From NCBI GenBank assembly GCA_964580995.1, contig CAZOMV010000007.1:1-64000 (forward strand): a DNA stretch of 64,000 bases. Direction: 5' to 3'. This DNA comes from JAKJEP01 sp964580995. Lineage in GTDB: Bacteria; Planctomycetota; Phycisphaerae; Sedimentisphaerales; SM23-30. Shown piece after piece: positions 52,029-61,116 of this stretch (positions are counted from its first letter, which is position 1; every line of letters starts with the position of its first letter). The translations under genes were made by a program, and so were the position numbers. The notes under the pieces are model-generated. The model was not told the origin of the DNA and made no database searches. It saw only the letters and a list, made by a program, of their open reading frames with translations.

Positions 52029-52667
52029 CTATTCTTGCCAGGGGAAAGGTTTAATAGTTTCTTGCTTTAAATTTGAGTACTCATCAAACTCTTCCTTAGT
52101 TAATGTATACCATTCATCATAAGGATAACGTCTAAAAAACTGAGCCATTGTTTCTCTAAAATGTTCCGTAGCCATATCATTAAGGCGGCACACACGATGT
52201 TTTTTCAACGACTCCAAATCAACACGTTTGATACGCAAGATAATACGAAAATCAACTGCTCTCCTATCATTAAAAGAAAATTGTGAATCGGCAGGCAAAT
52301 AGAACAATCGCAAGTTGTCATGAGAATGTTTTGTAATTAATGACTGCCACTTTTTGGGTGTACTAGGTGGATCTATACCTAATACATCCAAATAGTTATC
52401 TATTTGACAAAGACAAATATATTCACCTCTCATATTGTCACAATTTTGTGTGATGACAATCGCATCAACCGATTTCATTGGTAAAACTGCTGTAACTGCG
52501 GTGGAATCCCCGTTCTCGACAAGTAAATCTCGCCACGTTGTTTTACGCAGCAGATCATTTTCATCAATAATAGCCATTGATGAAAGCGAAAAATCTACAC
52601 GAGGTACCCCTCGAAAGATATGCCCTTGCCTAATTGGGATTTCAATGTCGATCTTTTCGTAAATCAT
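52029..52667 (-). CDS. Hypothetical protein of the AT-rich trio (third gene)
   Basis: The start at 52667 follows AGGGGT; an in-frame ATG at 52685 is the alternative and would overlap the upstream gene by 11 bases. The 212-residue protein begins with a beta-rich part (IPIRQGHIFRGVPRVDF) and contains DAIVITQNCDNMRGEYICLC near residue 70, a Cys-Asp-Asn stretch reminiscent of small proteins with an ITQxCD motif. No signal or membrane segment is seen. I do not recognise an enzyme fold. Its low G+C codon use, like that of its two partners, is unlike the GC-rich genes on either side. Confidence 0.75.
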   Translation of the reverse strand: MIYEKIDIEIPIRQGHIFRGVPRVDFSLSSMAIIDENDLLRKTTWRDLLVENGDSTAVTAVLPMKSVDAIVITQNCDNMRGEYICLCQIDNYLDVLGIDPPSTPKKWQSLITKHSHDNLRLFYLPADSQFSFNDRRAVDFRIILRIKRVDLESLKKHRVCRLNDMATEHFRETMAQFFRRYPYDEWYTLTKEEFDEYSNLKQETIKPFPWQE

Positions 52668-52674
52668 ATTACCC

Positions 52675-53094
52675 CTAATTATCATTTTCCCAGAGGCTTA
52701 TTAGATATTTGGTTTCCGCATTACGTTCTTCTCTCAATCGTTTTTCAGTTTCAGTCAAAATTCGCAGGGCAAGTGCTCGGGCCTGAGCTAGGCTAATAGG
52801 TATTCCACTTTGTTTTCGTATTGACCAAACTAAGGATGAAGCCCCGGATCGTCTAAGTTCACTGCGAGGATCAATATAACCAAGAGGAATTGTTGAAACG
52901 GTAATAGCTAAAACCCACTTTCCGATATTCCCACACAAACGAGAGAGTGTAGATTGCGATAAAGCAGTATAATCAACCTTAGGAGATATATCAGAATGCA
53001 TCTCGATTATCGTCTTCTTATCTATATCATTTGTTGTTGCTGTATACGACGTTGAGAACTCATATCTGATTTTGCTATATGTTTGATTATCCAT
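52675..53094 (-). CDS. Hypothetical protein of the AT-rich trio (second gene)
   Basis: This 139-residue protein starts 8 bases inside the end of the TIGR04255 gene, with AGGGA as its ribosome site. The middle holds one hydrophobic stretch (WVLAITVSTIPLGYI, about residues 60-74) that could be a membrane segment. A basic helical C-terminal part contains LAQARALALRILTETEKRLR. I know no family for it. The overlap on both sides suggests that the three proteins are made in fixed ratio. Confidence 0.7.
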   Translation of the reverse strand: MDNQTYSKIRYEFSTSYTATTNDIDKKTIIEMHSDISPKVDYTALSQSTLSRLCGNIGKWVLAITVSTIPLGYIDPRSELRRSGASSLVWSIRKQSGIPISLAQARALALRILTETEKRLREERNAETKYLISLWENDN

Positions 53095-53890
53095 TTTTTT
53101 CCCTAAATGATTCTAAAAGTTCGCCTTTACATAATGTAAAAAACCATTTTTCTGCAATTTCGTGAGCAGATGATATCCATCCATCAAAATCTTTCTCTTT
53201 ATTTGGCGTATCATTTTCTTTTGATGATATAGTTGTTTCAAAAATAATTGCTGGTTTGTCCTCTTGGTATCCATTGGCGAAATTTATAATTCCCACACCC
53301 TTAGGATTTGACAAAGGAATCGTTAAGTTAAGCATTAAACCCGAGGGAACGTTATCCTTTTCAAAATCACCAAAAAGGTCATAATCTATAGACACTTTTG
53401 TATGCAAATATTTATCCAGAAATGTTATTGGATCAGTCTTTTCTCTATCATACAGTACCGCATTAATGTATCTAAGCTTAACCTCTACTGGCTTGAAGAG
53501 ATGAATGTCAGATGGATACGATTCATATATTGCGTGTATCGCTATTTGAATATGTTTTTTAAAAGTGTCCCATTTATAATCTTGAGTTTCATTCACTGTA
53601 AGAATACCTGGTCCAAGTTGTGATAGTGGCCATCGATCAAAATCTCTACGAAATTGATGTCTTACAACATTTGCGGTCAGTTCTTCTGGAACACGTGCTG
53701 AAGGGAGATCTATTATTTTAGGGTATTTTTCGCGAACATGGTCATAGTAACGCCCTAATGCAATTCGAAATCCAGGATCATGTGGAGGGAGATTAGGAGA
53801 TTGTTCCAGTTCCCAATGGAGTTCAAATATGGCTTCAACCAAAGGCTTATTATTAAGTTCACAAGGGGTAGGAATATTATCGCTTAGCAT
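53087..53890 (-). CDS. TIGR04255 family protein (first gene of the AT-rich trio)
   Basis: The 267-residue product matches the sporadically distributed TIGR04255 family: NNKPLVEAIFELHW at the N-terminus, VRHQFRR and GPGILTVNE in the middle, VEVKLRYINAV and a C-terminal SAHEIAEKWFFTLCKGELL. Members occur irregularly among bacteria, often in variable islands, and their function is unknown. A GGAG site lies before the ATG. The gene heads a three-gene overlapping unit in clearly AT-rich DNA, which suggests recent transfer. A part in defence or in another accessory system is possible, without direct evidence. Confidence 0.8.
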   Translation of the reverse strand: MLSDNIPTPCELNNKPLVEAIFELHWELEQSPNLPPHDPGFRIALGRYYDHVREKYPKIIDLPSARVPEELTANVVRHQFRRDFDRWPLSQLGPGILTVNETQDYKWDTFKKHIQIAIHAIYESYPSDIHLFKPVEVKLRYINAVLYDREKTDPITFLDKYLHTKVSIDYDLFGDFEKDNVPSGLMLNLTIPLSNPKGVGIINFANGYQEDKPAIIFETTISSKENDTPNKEKDFDGWISSAHEIAEKWFFTLCKGELLESFREKNG

Positions 53891-54327
53891 ATTCGAAACT
53901 CCAGATTCAATCTATTTCTAGCTGATAATCACTATCATGATTAATAATCGGTCAGACCAGAATATTAAAAACCCAAATTATTATTTATCTTATCAAACAA
54001 ACAACTGAATCACCTAATTATTTACACAAAACCTTCGGATATTTTCAGAAACTCAGAAACCATGGAGACAAACCTATAAATTTTAAGTTTAACCGGATTG
54101 TAACCATTTTTCAAACATAATTTTACAGAAAATTTTATCTTTAATTGATAAAGTTCATGCAAATCCCTTATAATAGATATAAATGGAAATTTTCTTGGTC
54201 AATATGATCCCTTCATATAACACCATCTCGTCATTGAAAGCGTCAACCACGGGGGAAACCGGTGTTCCATGCGCCCGAGCCGAACCTGCCTGCAAATCAC
54301 AGATTCCTAACAACCAAAAGAGAGCAG
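53891..54327. other. AT-rich intergenic region with a partial dispersed repeat
   Basis: The part to about 54180 is very AT-rich and probably holds the promoter of the trio. At 54248-54290 it contains the core of the repeat whose longer copies lie at 56911 and 57485. No gene is supported. Confidence 0.55.
54248..54290 (+). repeat. Partial copy of the dispersed repeat
   Basis: This stretch shares CACGGGGGAAACCGGTGTTC and the following CATGCGCCCGAGCCGA with the two long copies at 56911-57086 and 57485-57665, and then diverges. It could be the remnant of a longer copy. Confidence 0.75.
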
Positions 54328-55194
54328 TTAAGACTGCGAATCAGGCAGAATGGACTCTACGCCTCCGGAAGGCACTTCCGCTTTGGCGGTCCAGAGGATC
54401 GCATTCAGCATCATCCGGCGCAGATCGTCCAACTGCCAATTGCTGTGAAAATGCCCGCCGGTAAAGGCAAAGCCGCGCCCCCCATCCGCACGCTGCACCG
54501 CCCAGGCCACCGTTTGCATATCCGGCTCACCCGGAATTGGCGTGGCAAGAATCGCAGTCACGCGAGGATCATCCGGCAGGAACCGGATATTATAGTAATA
54601 TTCCTCTTCGAGTTCGAAGGGCGCCAGCCCCCGCGCGATGGGATGATCCGGTGACGGCAACTGAGTCATGGTTCGGGCAAATTGAATCTTGGAGTACCAA
54701 TTTTTGGGGCCGGTACCATTTTCGTAGTCAAAATAGCCGCCCACCCAGTCCAAAAATTGAGGACCGGCGGTCTGGCTGGGAACAATGATGGAATAATGGA
54801 TCACGACCAGTCCGCAGCCGCGCCGCATCTGTTTTGCGATGCACTGCATCCGGTCATCGACCAGAAACGGATGCCTGGTTAGTTCCCCGTCACTGCCGTC
54901 ACTGAACAGGACTATCGTATCAGCATCATTGAGGGTGGCGGCGTCCTCCGGCCAGCCATTGGTATATAGCTCTGTTTTGATGTTACCGGCCTCGGGCATC
55001 CTCTCCAGGCAGGACTGAAAAAGACGCAGGCCTTTTTCATATTCGTGGTCTCCGGGGCCGTGACTTTTTTCTCCCGCCAGAAAGACGACCTTTACGGGTT
55101 GGTTCATGAGACCGGATTTTGAGCAGCCACAACCGCAAACCACGATCACCGCCCCCCAAAACAGCAACCGTGCGAGATGTCGAATGGAAGTCAT
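54328..55194 (-). CDS. ThuA-domain lipoprotein
   Basis: The start at 55194 has AAAGGA upstream and removes an overlap with the previous gene. The 288-residue protein has a lipoprotein signal (LLFWGAVIVVCGC) and one ThuA-like domain: VKVVFLAGEKSHGPGDHEYE, GCGLVVIHYSII, DHPIARGLAPFEL, RGFAFTGGHFHSNW. ThuA-type proteins work with a MocA oxidoreductase on keto-disaccharides in the trehalose system of rhizobia. Here it directly follows a MocA gene (20 bases), so the two form a small second module of the same kind as the large operon. It would be anchored to a membrane facing the periplasm. Confidence 0.85.
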   Translation of the reverse strand: MTSIRHLARLLFWGAVIVVCGCGCSKSGLMNQPVKVVFLAGEKSHGPGDHEYEKGLRLFQSCLERMPEAGNIKTELYTNGWPEDAATLNDADTIVLFSDGSDGELTRHPFLVDDRMQCIAKQMRRGCGLVVIHYSIIVPSQTAGPQFLDWVGGYFDYENGTGPKNWYSKIQFARTMTQLPSPDHPIARGLAPFELEEEYYYNIRFLPDDPRVTAILATPIPGEPDMQTVAWAVQRADGGRGFAFTGGHFHSNWQLDDLRRMMLNAILWTAKAEVPSGGVESILPDSQS

Positions 55195-55214
55195 CTGCTG
55201 AGGATCCTTTCTGA

Positions 55215-56651
55215 CTACAATTCCCATCCCTGGCGATACTCTGTGTGAAGATACTGATTCGCTTCGGGAACGTTGGTAACCTTCATATTTTTGACATCAT
55301 AGTGCAACTCAATATTTCTGCCGGTACGGATCGCCACATTGCCCATCTGGCAGATTTCCACATAAGGCCCCGCATAGGCGAAATCATCGCCGGTAGGAGT
55401 CCCATGCTTGCAGGCCTCAATCCACTCCTGGATATGGCCGATGGAACGGGGCAACGTGGGGACCGGGCGTTTATATTCCTGCATTCTGGCTTCCGGGATC
55501 AGGCGCGGGCTGGTACTCCAGCCGCCCACCAGCAATTTTCCCTTGTCCCCAACAAAGAGCACCCCATTCTCTCCCAGGTTGCGGCCCGGCTCCAGTTCTT
55601 CCGACCGCGGCGGCAGCAGGCCGCCATCGTACCAGTGTACTTTGACCGGCGGCATATCTGCCCGCGCGGGAAAGGCATAGTGAATCATGGTCGCATGGGG
55701 GTACGTTTCGGGATACATTTTACTGTAGCTTGCGGAAACCGTGAAGGACTCACATTGGCCGAGTTTTAAAGACCAATAGACGCAATCCATGTTGTGAACC
55801 ATCATGTCGCCGGGAGAGCCGGAGCCAAAATCAAACCAGGGCCGCCAGGCACAGCCCGGCAGGTAGATGGGGTGGAAGGGCCGAGAGGGAGCCGGTCCCA
55901 GCCACAAATCCCAGTCAATGTCATCCGGCACCGGCGGGGTATCCTCCGGGCGAACAGTGGCTTTATACCAGCTATTTTCAAAGAGTAACGGCCGGTCGGT
56001 CCAGACATGCGCCTCCCGCACCGGACCGATCGCTCCATCCCAGATCCATTCATTAATCAAATGGGCATCCTCGCTCGAGTGCCCCTCGGTTCCCATTTGC
56101 GTGGCCACCTTCGCTACGCGGGCCGCCTCGGTGATCTTCCGCGCCTCGTACACGGTATGGGTCAGCGGTTTTTCGCAGTACACATGTTTGCCCATCTTCA
56201 GGGCCATCATGGTAATCACCGCGTGGGTATGGTCCGGGGTGGCTATCACCACGGCATCGATATTCTTGTCTTCCTTTTCGAGCATCTTGCGGAAATCTTT
56301 GTATTTTTTTGCCTGGGGATACTGGGCAAAGGCCAGTGCGGGACTTTCCGAGCCATAATACGTTTCCCCGCGGGCCACCGCATAGTTGGCGGTGGAGTCG
56401 CCGTGTACCACATCGCATAAAGCCACAATATTACCCATGTTTCCCAGCCCCTTGCCCAGCAGTTCACTGCCCCGGCCGCCGATCCCGATGATAGCGAGAT
56501 TGGGTTTTTCACTGGGGGGTACCTGGCCGTCACCCCCCAGCACATGCCGGGGAATTATAGTAAACAACGATATCCCCGCCGCACCGCTGCGAATGAATTG
56601 ACGCCGGGAAATCTGATGATCCGCGTCCCGTTTGGTTTCACTTGATTCCAT
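55215..56651 (-). CDS. Tat-exported Gfo/Idh/MocA oxidoreductase (partner of the ThuA lipoprotein)
   Basis: The ATG at 56651 follows GGAGATAG. The 478-residue protein has the Tat motif SRRQFIRSGAAG, a Rossmann loop (LAIIGIGGRGSELL), CEKPLTHTVYEAR and a GSPGDMMVHNMDCVYWSLK loop. The last is unlike the GGGEMTDRGAH loop of the tandem copies, so it belongs to a different subgroup. It is exported folded and should oxidise a sugar in the periplasm. It and the ThuA gene downstream are probably co-transcribed. Confidence 0.92.
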   Translation of the reverse strand: MESSETKRDADHQISRRQFIRSGAAGISLFTIIPRHVLGGDGQVPPSEKPNLAIIGIGGRGSELLGKGLGNMGNIVALCDVVHGDSTANYAVARGETYYGSESPALAFAQYPQAKKYKDFRKMLEKEDKNIDAVVIATPDHTHAVITMMALKMGKHVYCEKPLTHTVYEARKITEAARVAKVATQMGTEGHSSEDAHLINEWIWDGAIGPVREAHVWTDRPLLFENSWYKATVRPEDTPPVPDDIDWDLWLGPAPSRPFHPIYLPGCAWRPWFDFGSGSPGDMMVHNMDCVYWSLKLGQCESFTVSASYSKMYPETYPHATMIHYAFPARADMPPVKVHWYDGGLLPPRSEELEPGRNLGENGVLFVGDKGKLLVGGWSTSPRLIPEARMQEYKRPVPTLPRSIGHIQEWIEACKHGTPTGDDFAYAGPYVEICQMGNVAIRTGRNIELHYDVKNMKVTNVPEANQYLHTEYRQGWEL

Positions 56652-57257
56652 AATTACTATCTCCAATAAAGTAAATCAAGCCGATTATCTATATGTGTAT
56701 TTCTTCAAATCGCTTAGCAAACCAATCTCTCATGGGCACCAGCCCTGCCGGCTGCCCACTATGCCGATCCTGTTTCGCTGGAACACCTATTTTCCTCTTT
56801 GTGGCTCGCAATGTAAAGACCAAAATAGACAATGGCATAGGCATAATTTGTCCCTCCAGGTTTCCTGCGCAAAGCCCCGTTTTCCCTATATCTCGCCATC
56901 CCTTCGCCCTTGCCCAATAACGCAAAAACCGGCGGGATCGCTCCTGCCAGGCAATTCCCGCCTCTTCTCTTTACGGGGGGAAACCGGTGTTCCATGCGCC
57001 CGAGCCGACCTTCCCATAAACCGTAGAATCCCCCAGCCACCACGAGGCGGTGGGCCTTTATTGACAATCTGAACCATGCACCCCCCATACGTGTATCAAT
57101 AAACATACATACTTTTGCTTGGATTCGGATAACCCAAAAAGGTGTTTTTAACACTGGCATTCCTTTAGAAAACACGATATAATTTATAAATCAGATTTTC
57201 AAATAGTAAAGTTTTAAATACCTATCGGCGGATAACAGATATTCGACAGGATATAAA
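56652..57257. other. Intergenic region with a long dispersed repeat copy
   Basis: About 600 bases without a supported gene. From 56911 to about 57086 it carries a copy of the dispersed repeat. The rest, 57090-57257, is AT-rich and includes the ribosome site AGGATA before the DUF2007 gene. Several short open frames in both directions follow the repeat and have no family match. Confidence 0.6.
56911..57086 (+). repeat. Dispersed repeat, long copy A
   Basis: About 175 bases, close to 90 percent identical by eye to copy B at 57485-57665 in the same orientation. Both start with TGCCCAATAACGCA and both contain CTCCTGCCAGGCAATTCCCG, the GGGGGGAAACCGGTGTTCCA block and CCACGAGGCGGTGGGCC. GGCGGGA/TCCCGCC and CCACC/GGTGG can form hairpins. 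It may be a mobile non-coding element or a structured RNA. Confidence 0.8.
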
Positions 57258-57494
57258 ATGGACACAAAAAAACTGATTACCATCGCGGAATTTAATGAGC
57301 CGGTGGTGGCCCATATGGCCCTGGCCAAACTGGAGGCGAACGACATCCCCTGTTATCTGGCCAACGAAAATTTTGCAGCTACTTATCCGCTCTACGCAGG
57401 TTCGTTTAGCGGAGTCCTATTGCAGGTGGAGCAGGCCGATGTGGAGCGGGCACTGGCGATATTAAACGAAAAAACCGAAGACCCTGCCCAATAA
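57258..57494 (+). CDS. DUF2007 family small protein
   Basis: The 78-residue protein is a single DUF2007 domain: LITIAEFNEPVVAHMALAKL, then DIPCYLANENF and GVLLQVEQADVERALAIL, a beta-alpha-beta-alpha fold of ACT-like size. Family members are called putative signal-transducing proteins; their ligand is unknown. It is cytoplasmic and stands alone. Its last codons and TAA stop lie inside the start of repeat copy B, so the repeat supplies the 3' end of the gene. Confidence 0.85.
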   Translation: MDTKKLITIAEFNEPVVAHMALAKLEANDIPCYLANENFAATYPLYAGSFSGVLLQVEQADVERALAILNEKTEDPAQ

Positions 57495-57665
57495 CGCAGA
57501 AACCGGCGGAATCGCTCCTGCCAGGCAATTCCCGCCTCTTTTCTTCACGGGGGGAAACCGGTGTTCCATGCGCCCGAACCGAACCTTCCTATAATCCGTA
57601 GAATCCCCCCCTCCACCACGAGGCGGTGGGCCTATTTTAGTCCATCGGAACCATGAACCGCCCGC
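57485..57665 (+). repeat. Dispersed repeat, long copy B
   Basis: Direct copy of the element at 56911-57086, beginning with the last codons of the DUF2007 gene and ending shortly before the GH78 gene on the other strand. Together with copy A it brackets the DUF2007 gene. Confidence 0.8.
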
Positions 57666-57708
57666 CAGGGCCTCCCTGGACATGATTCAGAACCTTATAT
57701 TCCTCTTT

Positions 57709-60700
57709 TCATTTTCCGGAATCGCGCACGCGGAAGCTGTATCGCCCCGACGCCACTTCAAACACGGCCATCTCACCATCCATGCGAGCAAATTTCACCC
57801 CCTCCGCCTCGCCAGCCGGCCGGCCGCCTTCCGTAACCATCTCCGCGCTCTCCGCCGGTACATACACCGTCGCCGTGGTATTGGCGGGAACCGTGACATC
57901 CAACTGGAATTGCCCGTCCGCCATCTTCCACTCACTGCCAATCACTCCGTGGATCGAATCATAACGCGCCTTAACCCATTCCAGCCCCGCGCCAGGTCGC
58001 GGCCGAATCACAAAATGCTTATACCCCGGCTGCTCCTCATCCGGATTGATCCCCGCCAGCTCCCGCCAGACCCATTCGCCCACGGAACCAAACGCCCAGT
58101 GGTTGAAGCAGTTCATGCCGGGATCCTGGAATCCGCGGCCTTTCACATAGCCGTCCCACCTTTCCCAAATCGTGGTCGCGCCCATCTCGACCATGTATCC
58201 CCAGGACGGCACGGTCCGCAGGTTGATCAGCCGCCCCGCCTCATCGTGCCGGCCGTTACGGCTCAACTCCAGCATCATGCGGTGCGTCGTCTGAATCCCC
58301 GTCGAGGGATGATCCATAAACTTCCGGATACCTTCCACCAGGTGTTCCGTCGCTTTCGGCCGCAAGGCTTCTTCCAGCAGATTGAAGTGTAATGCCAGGG
58401 CATAGCCCGATTGGGTGTCACCCTGGATTCGCCCGTCCGGCAACACATACGCCTGGTTAAACGCCGCCTTGATATCGTCGAACAGCTTGCCGTACTCCGC
58501 GGCCTCCTCCTTTCGCTCCAGCACGCCGGCCATCTTCGCCACAATCTCGGTCGAATGGGCAAAAAAGGCCGTCGCGAAAATCTCGTTCGGAATGGCGCTG
58601 ATGCCGCGGGGATAGCCTTCCAGCACCAGCGTGTCGCCGTTGAGCCAGTCGTTGTAGTCGTTCCCGCGATTCTTCTGCCAGAGTAAGTTCGGGTTGTTGT
58701 TGCGAATAAACTCCACCCAGCGCCGCGCCGACTCGAAATGCTGTTCAACCATCCGCCGGTCGGCATAATTCAGATACATCCGCCAGGGCACAATCGTGCC
58801 CGCATCCCCCCAGGCCGGCACACCCGAGAAGCTCTCATTCGGGTTAGCCACATGCGGAGCAACATCGGGATAGCGGCCGTCATCCGCCTGCGACTCGCGA
58901 ATATCGGTCACCCATTTGGTGAAAAAACCGGCCATGTCGCGCTGGAAGAAAGCCGTTTGCGAGAATGCCTGGATGTCGCCCAGCCAGCCCTCGCGCTCGG
59001 TACGTTGGGGGCAATCGGTGGGCACGCTGTGCATGTTGCCCCGCTGCACCCACTCCACACAGTGCATAATCTGGTTGATGAGTTCATTGGAACAGGAAAA
59101 CGAGCCGGCCTCCGGCGCCGCGGAATGGAACACCCGGCCGAGGATGGCATCAACGCCCGGTCGGCCAGGCAAACCCGTCACTTCCACGTAGCGGAAACCA
59201 TGATAGGTAAAGTGCGGCTCTCTTTCCGCCTCCCCCCCGCCCCAGGTATATTCGTTGACCTGGTCAGCCCCGCGCAGATTGTCGGTGTAAATCGTGCCGT
59301 CGTCATTGAGCATCTCGGCATGACGCACGGTAATTTTGGTGCCCGCCGGCGCATCCGCCTTGAGCCGGCACCACCCCACCATATTCTGCCCCATATCGAA
59401 AACATAGACACCCGGCTTCGGCTCAGTCATCTTCACGGGCCGCAGCTCCTTCACCACGCGAATCGGCTCGTTACTCTGTGCCACCAGAATCGCCTTCTCA
59501 GCCTCCTCCGGATACGGCAATACCTCAGCAGGCCGCCACCCGGCATCGGCAAAACCCGGCTGGTCCCAGCCGTCTATCTCCTTCGTAGCATCGTACGTTT
59601 CGCCGAAGTAAATCCCGGCCCGGCGGATCGGCCCATCGGTCGTCGCCTGCCACGACGGATCGGTCACGACCGTCTGCTTCGAACCGTCCGCCAACTCAAT
59701 ATCCAGCCGCATCAGCAGACAAAACCGCGGATCCTTCATCGCCGGCTTGGCCATCAGCGGCCCCGTCCACCACCCGCCGCCCAACTGCGCCCCCACGGCA
59801 TTCTTGCCGCTGCCCAGCAAATCAGTAACATCGTAGCTCTGGTACTGAATCCGCCGGCTGTACCGGGTCCACTCCGGCGCCAGTATCCGATCACCGACTT
59901 TCTGGCCATTGATCCGCAGCTCATACAACCCCAAACCGGTCACCGACACCACAGCCCGCTGAATCGGTTGGGCCGCGTCAAATTCCTTACGCAGCATGGT
60001 CGCCGGCCGCTGACTGCCATCGTCCGCGCCGCCGCCTTCGGCCAGCACCCGGTCATCAACGAGCTTGCCCTTCGCCCAGCCGCCCGACTCAATGGCATCC
60101 AACGCAGTCACCACCGCCCCCTTGGTTACATTCTCCTCACCCGCCAGCACCTGCATCTCCGCCAACGCAAATCCATAGTTCTCCCCGTCGCGATGGCCCA
60201 GCCGATTCACGCTCAGACGCACATACCGCGCCTCCATCGCTTCAAAACGGTAAACCGGCGCCGAAAGGCCCGGATTCGGTACATCCGCGTTAGTCTGGTC
60301 CACAACGGTCTTCGCATCCGAGAAGTCAGCCTTTTGCCCGGCCTCAATCTTATACCGCACGGGAAACAGGAACCCGGGCGTGTCCGGTGCATAATCATAC
60401 GGACGCGCCGGGTAAAGCCCCACACCGTCGATCCTGCGTTCCGCGCCCAGATCAACCGCTACCCATTTGACCGCATCCGCTGACGTCGCCAGCTCGCTGT
60501 GATACCCGTTGTGCGGCGTTAGCGGGGCTTCAGCCGGCGCCGCAATCCACTCAGCCTGCCAATCCGTCGGCTTCAACAACCCCATCGACCAGAAGGCCGG
60601 TTCGCTCGATTCGGATATATTCCCATCCTTGTCCCACACCTGCACCTTCCAGAAACACTCCATCCGGCTTTCCAGCGGCCTGCCCTGATAAACCACATGA

Positions 60701-60996
60701 ATCGTCTGATCGCCCGCCACCTTCCCGCTGTCCCAAAGGTCCGCCTCCCCCACCGCCAGCTTCGCCGCACTGCTGGCCGCCACCACCCGATACGCCGTCT
60801 GCCTCTGCCCGCGCCCCTCCGACCGCAACACCCACGACAGCCGCGGCGCCAGCACATCGATCCCCACCGGATTCTCCAGGTATTCGCACCGCAGCCGCCC
60901 CACCTCGATGTCCCCGTCCCCCTTCGCCGCCTGGCTAAACACCGATAACGCCGCCGCCAGCCCCATCACACCTGCCCAAAGAAATGACTTAGCCAT
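57709..60996 (-). CDS. Exported alpha-L-rhamnosidase (GH78) with inserted discoidin domain
   Basis: The ATG at 60996 follows AGGAGA, and the 1095-residue product has a signal peptide ending SVFSQA. After the N-terminal sandwich (RCEYLENPVGIDVLAPRLSW) there is an inserted F5/8 type C-like domain (about residues 160-290, KWVAVDLGAERRIDGVGLYP). The second sandwich comes next and then the alpha/alpha barrel, with DCPQRTEREGWLGD and GATTIWERWDGY. Glutamates 667 and 669 in the first motif and the one in WERWDG are the likely catalytic acid and base positions. The enzyme should release alpha-L-rhamnose from plant or algal glycans. It stands alone on the minus strand. Confidence 0.93.
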   Translation of the reverse strand: MAKSFLWAGVMGLAAALSVFSQAAKGDGDIEVGRLRCEYLENPVGIDVLAPRLSWVLRSEGRGQRQTAYRVVAASSAAKLAVGEADLWDSGKVAGDQTIHVVYQGRPLESRMECFWKVQVWDKDGNISESSEPAFWSMGLLKPTDWQAEWIAAPAEAPLTPHNGYHSELATSADAVKWVAVDLGAERRIDGVGLYPARPYDYAPDTPGFLFPVRYKIEAGQKADFSDAKTVVDQTNADVPNPGLSAPVYRFEAMEARYVRLSVNRLGHRDGENYGFALAEMQVLAGEENVTKGAVVTALDAIESGGWAKGKLVDDRVLAEGGGADDGSQRPATMLRKEFDAAQPIQRAVVSVTGLGLYELRINGQKVGDRILAPEWTRYSRRIQYQSYDVTDLLGSGKNAVGAQLGGGWWTGPLMAKPAMKDPRFCLLMRLDIELADGSKQTVVTDPSWQATTDGPIRRAGIYFGETYDATKEIDGWDQPGFADAGWRPAEVLPYPEEAEKAILVAQSNEPIRVVKELRPVKMTEPKPGVYVFDMGQNMVGWCRLKADAPAGTKITVRHAEMLNDDGTIYTDNLRGADQVNEYTWGGGEAEREPHFTYHGFRYVEVTGLPGRPGVDAILGRVFHSAAPEAGSFSCSNELINQIMHCVEWVQRGNMHSVPTDCPQRTEREGWLGDIQAFSQTAFFQRDMAGFFTKWVTDIRESQADDGRYPDVAPHVANPNESFSGVPAWGDAGTIVPWRMYLNYADRRMVEQHFESARRWVEFIRNNNPNLLWQKNRGNDYNDWLNGDTLVLEGYPRGISAIPNEIFATAFFAHSTEIVAKMAGVLERKEEAAEYGKLFDDIKAAFNQAYVLPDGRIQGDTQSGYALALHFNLLEEALRPKATEHLVEGIRKFMDHPSTGIQTTHRMMLELSRNGRHDEAGRLINLRTVPSWGYMVEMGATTIWERWDGYVKGRGFQDPGMNCFNHWAFGSVGEWVWRELAGINPDEEQPGYKHFVIRPRPGAGLEWVKARYDSIHGVIGSEWKMADGQFQLDVTVPANTTATVYVPAESAEMVTEGGRPAGEAEGVKFARMDGEMAVFEVASGRYSFRVRDSGK

Positions 60997-61116
60997 AAAT
61001 AGCTTCTCCTGAACCATAGAAAAGGATTTTCGCTCTCGTATCCTGTGCTTATAAGGCGGAGTTCTGAAACACGGTTTTCGCTCTCCCTCGCTTGCCGCGG
61101 AACGCGCCCATTCCCA

